Source of the DNA: Verrucomicrobiota bacterium | GTDB lineage: Bacteria; Verrucomicrobiota; Verrucomicrobiia; Opitutales; Opitutaceae | Reading direction: 5' to 3' | DNA length: 11,308 nt | Assembly: GCA_023457715.1 (NCBI GenBank) | Contig: JAEWKR010000138.1 | Span: 1-11,308 of the forward strand | Shown here: piece by piece, positions 5,454 to 11,308 of the stretch | How the letters are laid out: every line of letters begins with the position of its first letter | How positions within the stretch are numbered: the first letter of the stretch is position 1 | The notes under the pieces: model-generated | The model's database searches: none | What the model was told of the DNA's origin: nothing | The model's input: the letters and a program-made list of their open reading frames with translations, nothing else | Position numbers and translations under genes: made by a program

Positions 5454-8027
5454 ATGCCTGAATCCGCCGCTCCCTCCGATCTGAAACTGCTCGAACGCTT
5501 TTGGAGCGAACCGATTGAGCGCACGATTCTGCCAAATGGACTGACGTTGCTGGTGAAGCGCGACAACTCCGCGGCGCTCGCGTCGGTGCAGGTATGGGTG
5601 AAGACCGGGAGTATCCACGAGGGCGACAAGCTGGGTGCCGGGCTGTCGCATTACCTGGAGCACATGCTGTTCAAGGGTACCGCGCGCCGGGCGGGCCGCG
5701 AGATCAGCGCGACCGTGCAGGCGCATGGCGGCTACATCAACGCGTACACGACCTTCGACCGCACGGTGTACTACATCGATCTGCCCAGCGAGCATACGGG
5801 CGTGGCCATCGATATCCTGGCCGATGCGGTGCTCCACTCGACCCTGCCGGCGGACGAAGTCGCCCGCGAAAAGGAGGTCATCCTCCGGGAGATCGCCATG
5901 ACGAAGGACGATCCCGACAACCGGCTGTGGGATGCATTGTTTTCCACGGCGTTTCGCGAGCATCCCTTCCGTCAGCCCATCATCGGGCATCAGGACGTGT
6001 TTTCCGCCATCACCCGCGAAGAACTGCTCGCGTATTATCAGGCTCGTTACGTGCCGAACAATCTCGTGGTCGTGGTGGTGGGCGACGTCGACCCTGCTGC
6101 GGTTCTCGCGCAGGTGCAGCAGCATTTCGGTGCGGCGCCGCGCGCCGCCCTGGCGCCCGTGCTCGTCCCCACCGAGCCCCTGCAGCTGGCCCCCCGGCAC
6201 GAACACCGGCACGAGGATGTGGAGGTCACGCGCGCCGTGCTGGCCTGGCCCATCCCGGGGCTGACCCACGATGATGCCCCGGTCCTCGATCTGCTGGCGA
6301 TGGTGCTCGGCCACGGGGATAGTTCTCTGCTCTGGCAGGAGGTGCGGGAGCGAGCCGGGCTGGTGCATTCGATCGATGCGTCCAGCTGGAATCCTGGTTC
6401 GAGCGGTTTGTTCTGCGTTTTCTACACCTGCGATGCCAGTCAGCGCGACGCGGCCGCGGCGGCGATCCATCAGGTCATCGCGCGGCTCATCCGGACCGGG
6501 TGCACGCCGCAGCAGCTGCGGAAAGCCGTCCGCCAGCTTGTCGTGGGCGAGATCAATGCGCAGAAGACGATGAGCGGCCAGGCGGGACAGATCGGAACGG
6601 CCGAGGTCGTCGTGGGCGACCTCCATCACTCCCGCTCCTATTTCCGGGCCGTCCAGGCGGTGCGGAGCGCGGATTTGCGGCGTGCCGCCAAGATGTATCT
6701 CGGGGTCGAACGGCTGACGGCGGTTTCTCTCAACCCCCCGGCGCCGACGGCGACGGTGGCGGTCGCGCGCGGAACGTCGGACGCCTTGGCGGACTTCACC
6801 GAACTGCGGCTGCCGAACGGGGCGCGGCTCCTTCTGCAGCAGGAACCACGGCTCCCTCAGGTCCATCTTCGTTTCCTGATGCAGGGAGGACCGCTTTTCG
6901 AGGCGGCGGATCGGCGGGGGGCGACCGCATTGCTGGCCACCTTGTTGACGAAGGATACCCGGCGCCGCTCGTCGGCCGCGGTGGCGAATTTCATCGAGGA
7001 GGTGGGCGGTTCGTTTTTCCCCTTTTCGGGCAACAACAGCGTCGGACTCGGGGTTGAAGTGCTGTCGGTGGACGTGGGGCGCGCGATCGAGGTTTTGGCT
7101 GACGCCATCCTGCGGCCGGCGTTCAAGGCCGCCACGTTCGAAACGGAACGGAGCGCCCAGGTGGCCGCCCTGCAACAGGACGACGATGACGTGGTGACGC
7201 ATGCCCGGAAGCGCCTGCGCAAGCTGTTCTTTGGCTCCCATCCGCTGGCGTTGGATGCCGCCGGCGAGGTCGCGAGCGTCGAGGCGTTGAAGGTGGCTGA
7301 TCTGGTTGCCCTCTACCGGCGGTGGTGTGTCGGCCCCAATGCGGTGCTGGCGGTCGCCGGTGATTTTGAGCCGCGGACGCTGGTGCCGAAGCTGAAGGCC
7401 TTCCTGAGCCGGATCCCGCGGGGCCGGCCGAATGCGTGGACGCCCGCCGCCGCCGGACTGCCTGAACGTGCGGGCGATCATCGCGAAACCGTCGACCGGG
7501 AGCAGGCCGTGGTGTTGCAAGCCTTCCCCGGACCCCGGGCCAATGCGGAGGATTTCTACGTCGGCGAGGTAGCCGACGAACTGTTCAGCGGCATGGCATC
7601 CCGGCTCTTCGAACGGGTGCGCGAGGAGAAAGGGCTGGCCTATTTTGTCCGGTCGGCGCGGGTCACGGGTCTCGACTCGGGGATGTTCTACTTCATGGCC
7701 GGCACGCAGCCGGGTCGCGAGGGGGAGGTGCTCGCGGAGATCGAGGCGGAGATCGCGCGGGTGCAGGCGGGCGAGATCGAGGCGGCCGAGCTCGCGCGCT
7801 GCCAGACCCGGCTCAAGGCAGGACGGCGTCAGAGCCTGCAGACCAATTCCACGCGGGCCATGCAGGCGGGCCTGAGCGTGCTCCAGGGCCAGCCGCTGAA
7901 CGAATGGCGGAATTACGACGCGAAAATCGACGCCGTCGGCGTGGCCGAGCTGGCCGCATTCGCGCGGCGCCACTTCCAGCGCGATCAGCGGGTCCAGCTG
8001 GTGGTGGGGCCGAAAGCCAAAGGCTAA
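5454..8027 (+). CDS. M16 family zinc metallopeptidase, two fused M16 halves
   Basis: This 857-residue inverzincin (M16) peptidase carries the inverted zinc motif HYLEH at 66-70 and the third ligand Glu146 in EVILREIAM, 75 residues later, the expected spacing. NAYTTFDRTVYY at 96-107 is also typical. Residues about 1-440 form the active half. From about 449 a second half begins (LRLPNGARLLL) with no HxxEH, as expected for the inactive partner domain. The late motif SRLFERVREEKGLAY (716-730) matches the substrate-binding C-terminal domain. Family members form a closing chamber that degrades peptides. No signal peptide is evident from ATG 5454, so a cytoplasmic location is inferred. An in-frame ATG at 5364 would add 30 repeat-encoded residues (GPLGP-like) and was rejected. 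Confidence 0.93.
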   Translation: MPESAAPSDLKLLERFWSEPIERTILPNGLTLLVKRDNSAALASVQVWVKTGSIHEGDKLGAGLSHYLEHMLFKGTARRAGREISATVQAHGGYINAYTTFDRTVYYIDLPSEHTGVAIDILADAVLHSTLPADEVAREKEVILREIAMTKDDPDNRLWDALFSTAFREHPFRQPIIGHQDVFSAITREELLAYYQARYVPNNLVVVVVGDVDPAAVLAQVQQHFGAAPRAALAPVLVPTEPLQLAPRHEHRHEDVEVTRAVLAWPIPGLTHDDAPVLDLLAMVLGHGDSSLLWQEVRERAGLVHSIDASSWNPGSSGLFCVFYTCDASQRDAAAAAIHQVIARLIRTGCTPQQLRKAVRQLVVGEINAQKTMSGQAGQIGTAEVVVGDLHHSRSYFRAVQAVRSADLRRAAKMYLGVERLTAVSLNPPAPTATVAVARGTSDALADFTELRLPNGARLLLQQEPRLPQVHLRFLMQGGPLFEAADRRGATALLATLLTKDTRRRSSAAVANFIEEVGGSFFPFSGNNSVGLGVEVLSVDVGRAIEVLADAILRPAFKAATFETERSAQVAALQQDDDDVVTHARKRLRKLFFGSHPLALDAAGEVASVEALKVADLVALYRRWCVGPNAVLAVAGDFEPRTLVPKLKAFLSRIPRGRPNAWTPAAAGLPERAGDHRETVDREQAVVLQAFPGPRANAEDFYVGEVADELFSGMASRLFERVREEKGLAYFVRSARVTGLDSGMFYFMAGTQPGREGEVLAEIEAEIARVQAGEIEAAELARCQTRLKAGRRQSLQTNSTRAMQAGLSVLQGQPLNEWRNYDAKIDAVGVAELAAFARRHFQRDQRVQLVVGPKAKG

Positions 8028-8101
8028 AACAATAGGCCCAGACAAAGGCTCTTTACTTTGTGCTCGACGCTGGGCCGTGGCTCGTCCAATCTTTCGCCGC
8101 T

Positions 8102-8380
8102 ATGAAAACTTCAGCTCCCAAGCTTCTGCTCCTCCTCAGCAGCGTCGCGGTCTTTGCTTTCACCGCGTCTTCGATGCCCGCCGGCGAACCTCCGTCCCCT
8201 TCCGAAGCGCGCAAGCGCGCGGAGAAGAAGGAGGCCGATGCCCTCAGGAAGTACGACCGGAACGCAAACGGGGTGCTGGATCCCGACGAACAGGCCGAGC
8301 GTCAGGCGAACATCGATCGCATGCGCGGCGTTCGCGAAGCCAAGAAAAAGAAGGGCGAGGACAGGAAGCCGCGCGAGTAG
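8102..8380 (+). CDS. Small secreted protein with one EF-hand loop
   Basis: The 92-residue product starts with a typical Sec signal: MKTSAPK, a hydrophobic stretch at about 8-22 and a likely cleavage region near residues 23-28. Residues 52-63, DRNANGVLDPDE, are a canonical 12-residue calcium loop with acidic or Asn ligands at 1, 3, 5 and 9 and Glu at 12. The rest is highly charged and helical, rich in Lys, Arg and Glu. The protein is probably periplasmic or exported and may bind calcium; only one loop is present, so it may pair with another molecule. The exact role is unknown. ATG 8102 was chosen over the CTG/TTG-type start at 8060 because it gives the clean signal peptide. It lies 74 bp after the M16 gene and ends just before a good terminator. 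Confidence 0.82.
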   Translation: MKTSAPKLLLLLSSVAVFAFTASSMPAGEPPSPSEARKRAEKKEADALRKYDRNANGVLDPDEQAERQANIDRMRGVREAKKKKGEDRKPRE

Positions 8381-8407
8381 CGGCCCGGCCATTAGGCAGG
8401 CACGACC

Positions 8408-8434
8408 CGCCGGCGCTCGCGCGCCGGCGTTTTT
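8408..8434 (+). terminator. Intrinsic terminator of the EF-hand gene
   Basis: A 9-bp perfect GC stem (CGCCGGCGC, 8408-8416, with 8421-8429) has a four-base loop TCGC and is followed at once by TTTTT (8430-8434). It starts 28 bases after the EF-hand stop codon. The T-run is on the plus strand only, so it should end transcription coming from the left and not the convergent nadK transcript. Confidence 0.85.
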
Positions 8435-8506
8435 GCGGGCGGGCCGCCCGCGGTCCAGCGGCCGGCTCGTTCCGCCGCATTGATGGACCGCGGGCGGCTC
8501 GCCCGC
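8435..8506. repeat. 23-bp inverted repeat abutting the nadK stop codon
   Basis: Arms 8435-8457 (beginning GCGGGCGGGCCGCCCGCGG) and 8484-8506 are reverse complements with one mismatch (22 of 23), separated by 26 bp. The arms are also internally palindromic, so several alternative stems are possible. The right arm ends one base from the nadK stop codon at 8508, and the left arm begins right after the T-run of the terminator. It may protect or end the nadK mRNA, or be a REP-like element. Confidence 0.8.
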
Positions 8507-8507
8507 T

Positions 8508-9344
8508 TCAGAGCTTTTCCGTGAACGCGCCGCTCCAGTTGAGCTTCGTGCGCACGACGGCGAAGTGGGAGTAGCTGGCGCGCTGCACCAGCGGCACCCG
8601 GAGTTTGGCCACCGAGATCTCCAGCGCCGTGGCGCTCATCTTGAGGTTGCGCTGACCGTCCATTGCCACGAGGAGCCGCGACTTGTCGGAACGGTTGAAC
8701 ACCCGGAGACGGACCGTGTCCTTGAAGATGATGGTCCGATTCGTGAGGGTGTGCGGGCAGATCGGCGTCATTGCGATCACGTTGGCCGATGGATGCACGA
8801 TGGGGCCGCCGGCGGACAGATTGTAGGCGGTGGAGCCGGTCGCGGTGGAAAAGATCAGCCCGTCGCAGGTATAGTCGGTGACGAGTTCGCCGTCGGCAAA
8901 GACCTCCAGCCGCACCAGCCGGGAATGCACCTCGTCCTTGATCAGCACGTCATTGAGCGCGAGATCGTGCCCGCGTTGTCCGTTGGAACAGGCGAGCATG
9001 GTCCGGTAATCGATCCGGAATCGCCCCCGCAGCAGCTCGGCGAAATGGGCGCGCGCTTCGTCGGCTGAAAAGGTGGTCAGGAACCCGAGGCTGCCGCGAT
9101 TTACGCCGATGATGGGCACCTGAAACTCGGCCGCCTGCCGCGCGACGCCCAGCAGAGTTCCGTCGCCCCCGATGACGCAGCACGCATCGGCGCCCTTGAG
9201 GTAGTTCCGCGGCAGCGGGAAGCGCGAGGTGGTCTTCCATCGCAGGCCCGCCTGGCGCGTGATGGTGGTCAGCTCGCGGGCCAGCGCCGGTGCGCCGACC
9301 TTTTCTTCATTCACGACAAAGGCGATCTTGCGCAGGGGCTTCAT
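8508..9344 (-). CDS. nadK: NAD kinase
   Basis: This 278-residue protein phosphorylates NAD to NADP using ATP or polyphosphate and is the normal cytoplasmic source of NADP. The diagnostic motifs are all present and in order: GGDGT at 59-63, NRGSLGFLT at 82-90, ND at 131-132 (the family usually has NE or ND here), and TATGSTAYNLSAGGPIVHP at 167-185. Length is normal. ATG 9344 gives MKPLRKIAFVVNEEK, the usual N-terminus; the open frame continues upstream only because hexamer repeats lack stops. It is last in a minus-strand set fpg-tlyA-nadK. The adjacency to tlyA is seen in distant bacteria, for example mycobacteria, but here 215 bp of repeats separate the genes, so an own promoter is possible. 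Confidence 0.95.
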   Translation of the reverse strand: MKPLRKIAFVVNEEKVGAPALARELTTITRQAGLRWKTTSRFPLPRNYLKGADACCVIGGDGTLLGVARQAAEFQVPIIGVNRGSLGFLTTFSADEARAHFAELLRGRFRIDYRTMLACSNGQRGHDLALNDVLIKDEVHSRLVRLEVFADGELVTDYTCDGLIFSTATGSTAYNLSAGGPIVHPSANVIAMTPICPHTLTNRTIIFKDTVRLRVFNRSDKSRLLVAMDGQRNLKMSATALEISVAKLRVPLVQRASYSHFAVVRTKLNWSGAFTEKL

Positions 9345-9412
9345 GGGACGCCGGACAGTACGTGGACCCGCCCCACTGGCAAAGTCGAAGTAGGAGAACC
9401 GCAGCGACGCTG

Positions 9413-9540
9413 TCGTGCTCCTGCTCGTGCTCGTGATCGGTTCGTGATCGGTTCGTGATCGTGATCGGTTCGGACGGTCGAGCAAGCACGAGCACGAGCA
9501 CGAGCACGAGGACGAGGACGAGGACGAGCACGAGGACGAA
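9413..9540. repeat. Inverted hexamer arrays with an 11-bp repeat core
   Basis: Between nadK and tlyA, arms 9413-9435 and 9487-9509 are reverse complements with one mismatch (22 of 23). The right side is a hexamer array, eight units at 9490-9537: GAGCAC three times, GAGGAC three times, GAGCAC and GAGGAC. The core has a second array with an 11-bp period, GTTCGTGATCG at 9440-9450 and 9451-9461, plus partial units. No gene is present in 9345-9559 apart from this element. The bases at 9345-9412 show nothing recognisable. Confidence 0.88.
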
Positions 9541-9559
9541 GCACTGGATCGTATGCGCA

Positions 9560-9577
9560 CTACCCGCTGCTCGCTAC
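9560..9577 (-). repeat. GTAGCGAG-type heptamers at the end of tlyA
   Basis: Read on the minus strand this is GTAGCGAGCAGCGGGTAG, heptamers of the same family as the array at 11233-11260. It supplies the last five codons (Val-Ala-Ser-Ser-Gly) and the TAG stop of tlyA. Relative to the copy upstream of fpg it is inverted, so the pair flanks the fpg-tlyA segment. Confidence 0.6.
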
Positions 9578-10312
9578 TTTCTTCAGCCCCAGCAGGAACT
9601 CGCGGTTGCCGTCGGCGCCTTTGAGAGGGGAGTCGATGCTCCCGATCACTCCGGCCCCGGGCAGTTCGGTGAGCGCGAAAGTGCGGATGCGTTCGAGTGT
9701 GGCTTGCTGCACCACCGGGTCGCGGATCACGCCCTGACCTTTGTCGACCTCGGCCTTGCCCGCCTCGAATTGCGGCTTCACCAACGCGACGAGGGTGCCG
9801 CCAGCGCGCAACAAGGGCCAGACGGCCGGAAGCACGCTGGTGAGGGAGATGAACGAGAGATCCATCACGATCGCGTCGTACTCGGCCCGGGGCAGGTCTT
9901 TCGCGCTGAGGTAGCGGGCGTTCAGTTTCTCGAGGTTGGTGACGCGCGGGTCGGCCCTGAGCCTGGCGTGCAACTGCGCCCGGCCGACATCCACGCATAC
10001 GACGTCCGCCGCCCCGGCCTGGAGCACGCAATCCGTGAACCCACCCGTGGAGGCGCCGACGTCGAGCACGTGCGCCCCCCGCAGCTCAAGCGCGAACGCG
10101 TCCACCGCCGCCTGCATCTTTTCCCCGCCGCGGCTCACGAAACGGGGTGGCTGCTCGAGTTCGACGGCGAAGTCCTCCGGGTACTCCTTGCCGGGTTTGT
10201 CCAGCCGCTCCGTGCCATGACGGACGCGCCCGGCCATGATCAACGCCTTCGCCTGGGCCCGTGATTCCACGAGACCCCGGACCACGAGTAGTTCATCAAG
10301 CCGCAGACGCAT
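9560..10312 (-). CDS. tlyA: TlyA-family rRNA 2'-O-methyltransferase (S4 + FtsJ-like domains)
   Basis: The 250-residue protein has an N-terminal S4 RNA-binding domain (about 1-60, RLDELLVVRGLVESRAQAKALI) and an FtsJ-like Rossmann methyltransferase domain. The AdoMet-binding motif is HVLDVGASTGGFTDCVLQ at 81-98. A K-D-K-E catalytic set is visible at Lys65, Asp151 (DLSFIS), Lys179 (VKPQFE) and Glu238 (GNREFL). Family members methylate cytidine 2'-OH in 16S and/or 23S rRNA (C1409/C1920), and this affects capreomycin sensitivity; the old hemolysin name is uncertain. The ATG at 10312 matches the family N-terminus MRLRLDELL. The start lies at the edge of an inverted repeat and has no Shine-Dalgarno. 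The final residues VASSG are encoded by heptamer repeats. Confidence 0.94.
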   Translation of the reverse strand: MRLRLDELLVVRGLVESRAQAKALIMAGRVRHGTERLDKPGKEYPEDFAVELEQPPRFVSRGGEKMQAAVDAFALELRGAHVLDVGASTGGFTDCVLQAGAADVVCVDVGRAQLHARLRADPRVTNLEKLNARYLSAKDLPRAEYDAIVMDLSFISLTSVLPAVWPLLRAGGTLVALVKPQFEAGKAEVDKGQGVIRDPVVQQATLERIRTFALTELPGAGVIGSIDSPLKGADGNREFLLGLKKVASSG

Positions 10313-10414
10313 CAGGCAGGATGGCCGCAAAAAGGCGCAAAAGGCGCAAGAAGGGAGCCGCTCAGGCCTGTTTTTTTGCGCGTTTTGTGCCTTCTTGCGG
10401 CAATCGCTGCCTGA
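10312..10414. repeat. Roughly 43-bp inverted repeat spanning the fpg-tlyA junction
   Basis: The left arm, 10312-10354, begins TCAGGCAGGATGGCCGCAA and continues with GGCGCAAAA-type 9-10 bp units. The right arm, 10371-10414, read in reverse complement, begins TCAGGCAGCGATTGCCGCAA and continues with matching units. The arms align with scattered substitutions and about one indel. The element overlaps coding sequence at both ends: it contains the tlyA start codon and the last 17 codons of fpg. The 49-bp intergenic gap lies wholly inside it. Confidence 0.8.
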
Positions 10415-11222
10415 CTGGCGACCAGCAGGTGGTGCGGCCGCCGATGGTGGCGTGGGCGAGGGGAGTGCCGAGCAGCGGGTCTTTGCCTCCCGGCCGCCAG
10501 CGGTGCTTGAAGAGCCAGGTGCGCGGGATGTTGACGTTGAGATCGGGTGGAAGGCTTTTGCCACGTCCGGCAATCGCATCGAGGGCCTGGCGGGACACCC
10601 GCCGGCACTCGCGCCAAAGGGTGCGGATTTCCGTGGAGGTGAGCGAGCCGGCCTGGCGCCGTGGGTGCAGGGCCGCCCGCCAGAGGATCTCGTCGGCCAT
10701 CCAATTGCCGATCCCTGGAAAACGTTCCTGCATCAGCAGGACGGCTTTGATCGGAGCCCGTCGCCGCCGAGCCAGGAAGGCAGCCAGCGCGGCGACGGTG
10801 AAATCAGCGGAGAGGATGTCCGGCGCGATCTTGGTCCACCACGAGGGCGCCGTCCTGCCGGTGTGGAACTGCACGCGGCCGAACATGCGGGGATCCGTGA
10901 AGACGAGCGTGTGGCGCGCCGTCCGGATCACCAGGTGGTCGTGCTTGCCAGGCTGATACCCGGGCGCGGCCACCGCCAGTTCCCCGGACATGCCCAGATG
11001 GAGGCCAAGCCAGATGTCCCCGGAGAAGCGGAAGAGCATCTGTTTCGCGCGGGCCTCGGAGGCCTGGAACCTTTTGCCCTTTAGTGCGACCGCCAGCTGC
11101 AGGACATCCGTGCCGCGGAAGACTTTCCTGTCCGCGTGTACGTGGACGTGGGCGACCCGCTCGCCCCGGGCGGCTAGATCCCAGCGCTTTCGGTAGAATT
11201 CGACCTCCGCGAGTTCAGGCAT
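10362..11222 (-). CDS. mutM: Formamidopyrimidine/endonuclease VIII-type DNA glycosylase lacking zinc-finger cysteines
   Basis: This 286-residue Fpg/Nei protein removes oxidised bases such as 8-oxoguanine and nicks the strand. The catalytic N-terminus MPELAEVEF gives Pro and Glu after Met removal. Also present are Lys60 (ARAKQMLF), LGLHLGMSGEL at 73-82, DPRMFG at 110-115 and the helix-two-turn-helix FPGIGNWMADEILWRAALHP at 168-187 with Asn173. Arg263 in GGRTT matches the DNA-binding arginine of the finger loop. The zinc ligands are absent: the expected CxxCG is DPLLG (248-252), and the expected CPxCQ is SPVRQ (268-272). The protein therefore looks like a zincless-finger type, as known for NEIL1 and plant Fpg. 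Residues about 270-286 are encoded in a repeat arm. Substrate preference (Fpg versus Nei) cannot be decided; the symbol follows the family. Confidence 0.9.
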   Translation of the reverse strand: MPELAEVEFYRKRWDLAARGERVAHVHVHADRKVFRGTDVLQLAVALKGKRFQASEARAKQMLFRFSGDIWLGLHLGMSGELAVAAPGYQPGKHDHLVIRTARHTLVFTDPRMFGRVQFHTGRTAPSWWTKIAPDILSADFTVAALAAFLARRRRAPIKAVLLMQERFPGIGNWMADEILWRAALHPRRQAGSLTSTEIRTLWRECRRVSRQALDAIAGRGKSLPPDLNVNIPRTWLFKHRWRPGGKDPLLGTPLAHATIGGRTTCWSPVRQRLPQEGTKRAKKQA

Positions 11223-11232
11223 GGCCGGACAG

Positions 11233-11260
11233 TAGCGAGTAGCGACTAGCGGGTAGCGAG
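11233..11260. repeat. TAGCGAG heptamer array upstream of fpg
   Basis: Four exact-register heptamers, TAGCGAG, TAGCGAC, TAGCGGG and TAGCGAG, lie 10 bp upstream of the fpg start, where a ribosome binding site or promoter would be expected on the minus strand. The same family appears in the arms at 107-198 and inverted at 9560-9577. The remaining bases to 11308 contain no recognised gene. Confidence 0.8.
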
Positions 11261-11308
11261 GAGAAAGGCACCCCCACCAAGGCGGAGTCGTTTGGTCCGT
11301 GTAGCGGG

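Noticed and set aside
5391..8045. An 884-codon open frame antisense to the M16 peptidase
   Set aside because: It mirrors a GC-rich gene with clear M16 motifs on the plus strand; its translation has no recognisable domain and is a composition artefact.
8035..8076. Possible terminator after the M16 gene: GGCCCAG with CTGGGCC and an inner ACAAAG/CTTTGT stem
   Set aside because: The stems are short, interrupted by an eight-base bulge and not followed by a T-run; too weak to call.
9345..10031. N-terminal extension of nadK to 507 codons
   Set aside because: The added part covers hexamer repeats and then tlyA in another frame; the NAD kinase homology begins at ATG 9344.
10313..10579. N-terminal extension of tlyA to 339 codons
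   Set aside because: The additional 89 codons read through an inverted repeat and the fpg gene in another frame; the S4 domain begins at ATG 10312.

Overview
The window is GC-rich bacterial DNA, most likely from Verrucomicrobiota and probably an Opitutaceae-like lineage. The taxonomic evidence is a member of the Planctomycetes/Verrucomicrobia-restricted Minf_1886-type family, a fused solute-binding/permease ABC protein, start codons without clear Shine-Dalgarno sites, and intergenic spaces packed with short oligonucleotide repeats. This placement is inferred from content, not from a database search.

Layout: 1-461 holds no supportable gene and is a dense island of repeats. A plus-strand fused ABC transporter protein (462-3830) follows. 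A convergent gap holds two inverted-repeat structures, then a minus-strand Fur-like regulator (4093-4608). It diverges from a small conserved gene of unknown function (4752-5189). A 264-bp gap of paired inverted 9-mer arrays leads to a two-domain M16 metallopeptidase (5454-8027), then a small secreted EF-hand protein (8102-8380) with a good intrinsic terminator. The minus-strand block 11222-8508 carries mutM/fpg, tlyA and nadK in that transcriptional order. Side-by-side tlyA-nadK is a known conserved arrangement (for example in Mycobacterium).

The genes do not form one pathway. They cover peptide/oligomer import, metal or peroxide-type regulation, proteolysis, rRNA 2'-O-methylation, NADP synthesis and repair of oxidised bases.

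The most unusual property lies between the genes. Most gene boundaries carry their own short-period array (6, 7, 9, 10 or 11 bp), often as two arms in opposite orientation around a short core. Several arrays run into coding sequence: they supply the apparent start codon of the transporter, the last codons of tlyA and the C-terminal tail of Fpg. Fpg also lacks all four zinc-finger cysteines, and the Fur-like protein lacks its usual cysteine pair. No CRISPR, phage, integrase, transposase, tRNA or rRNA was seen.
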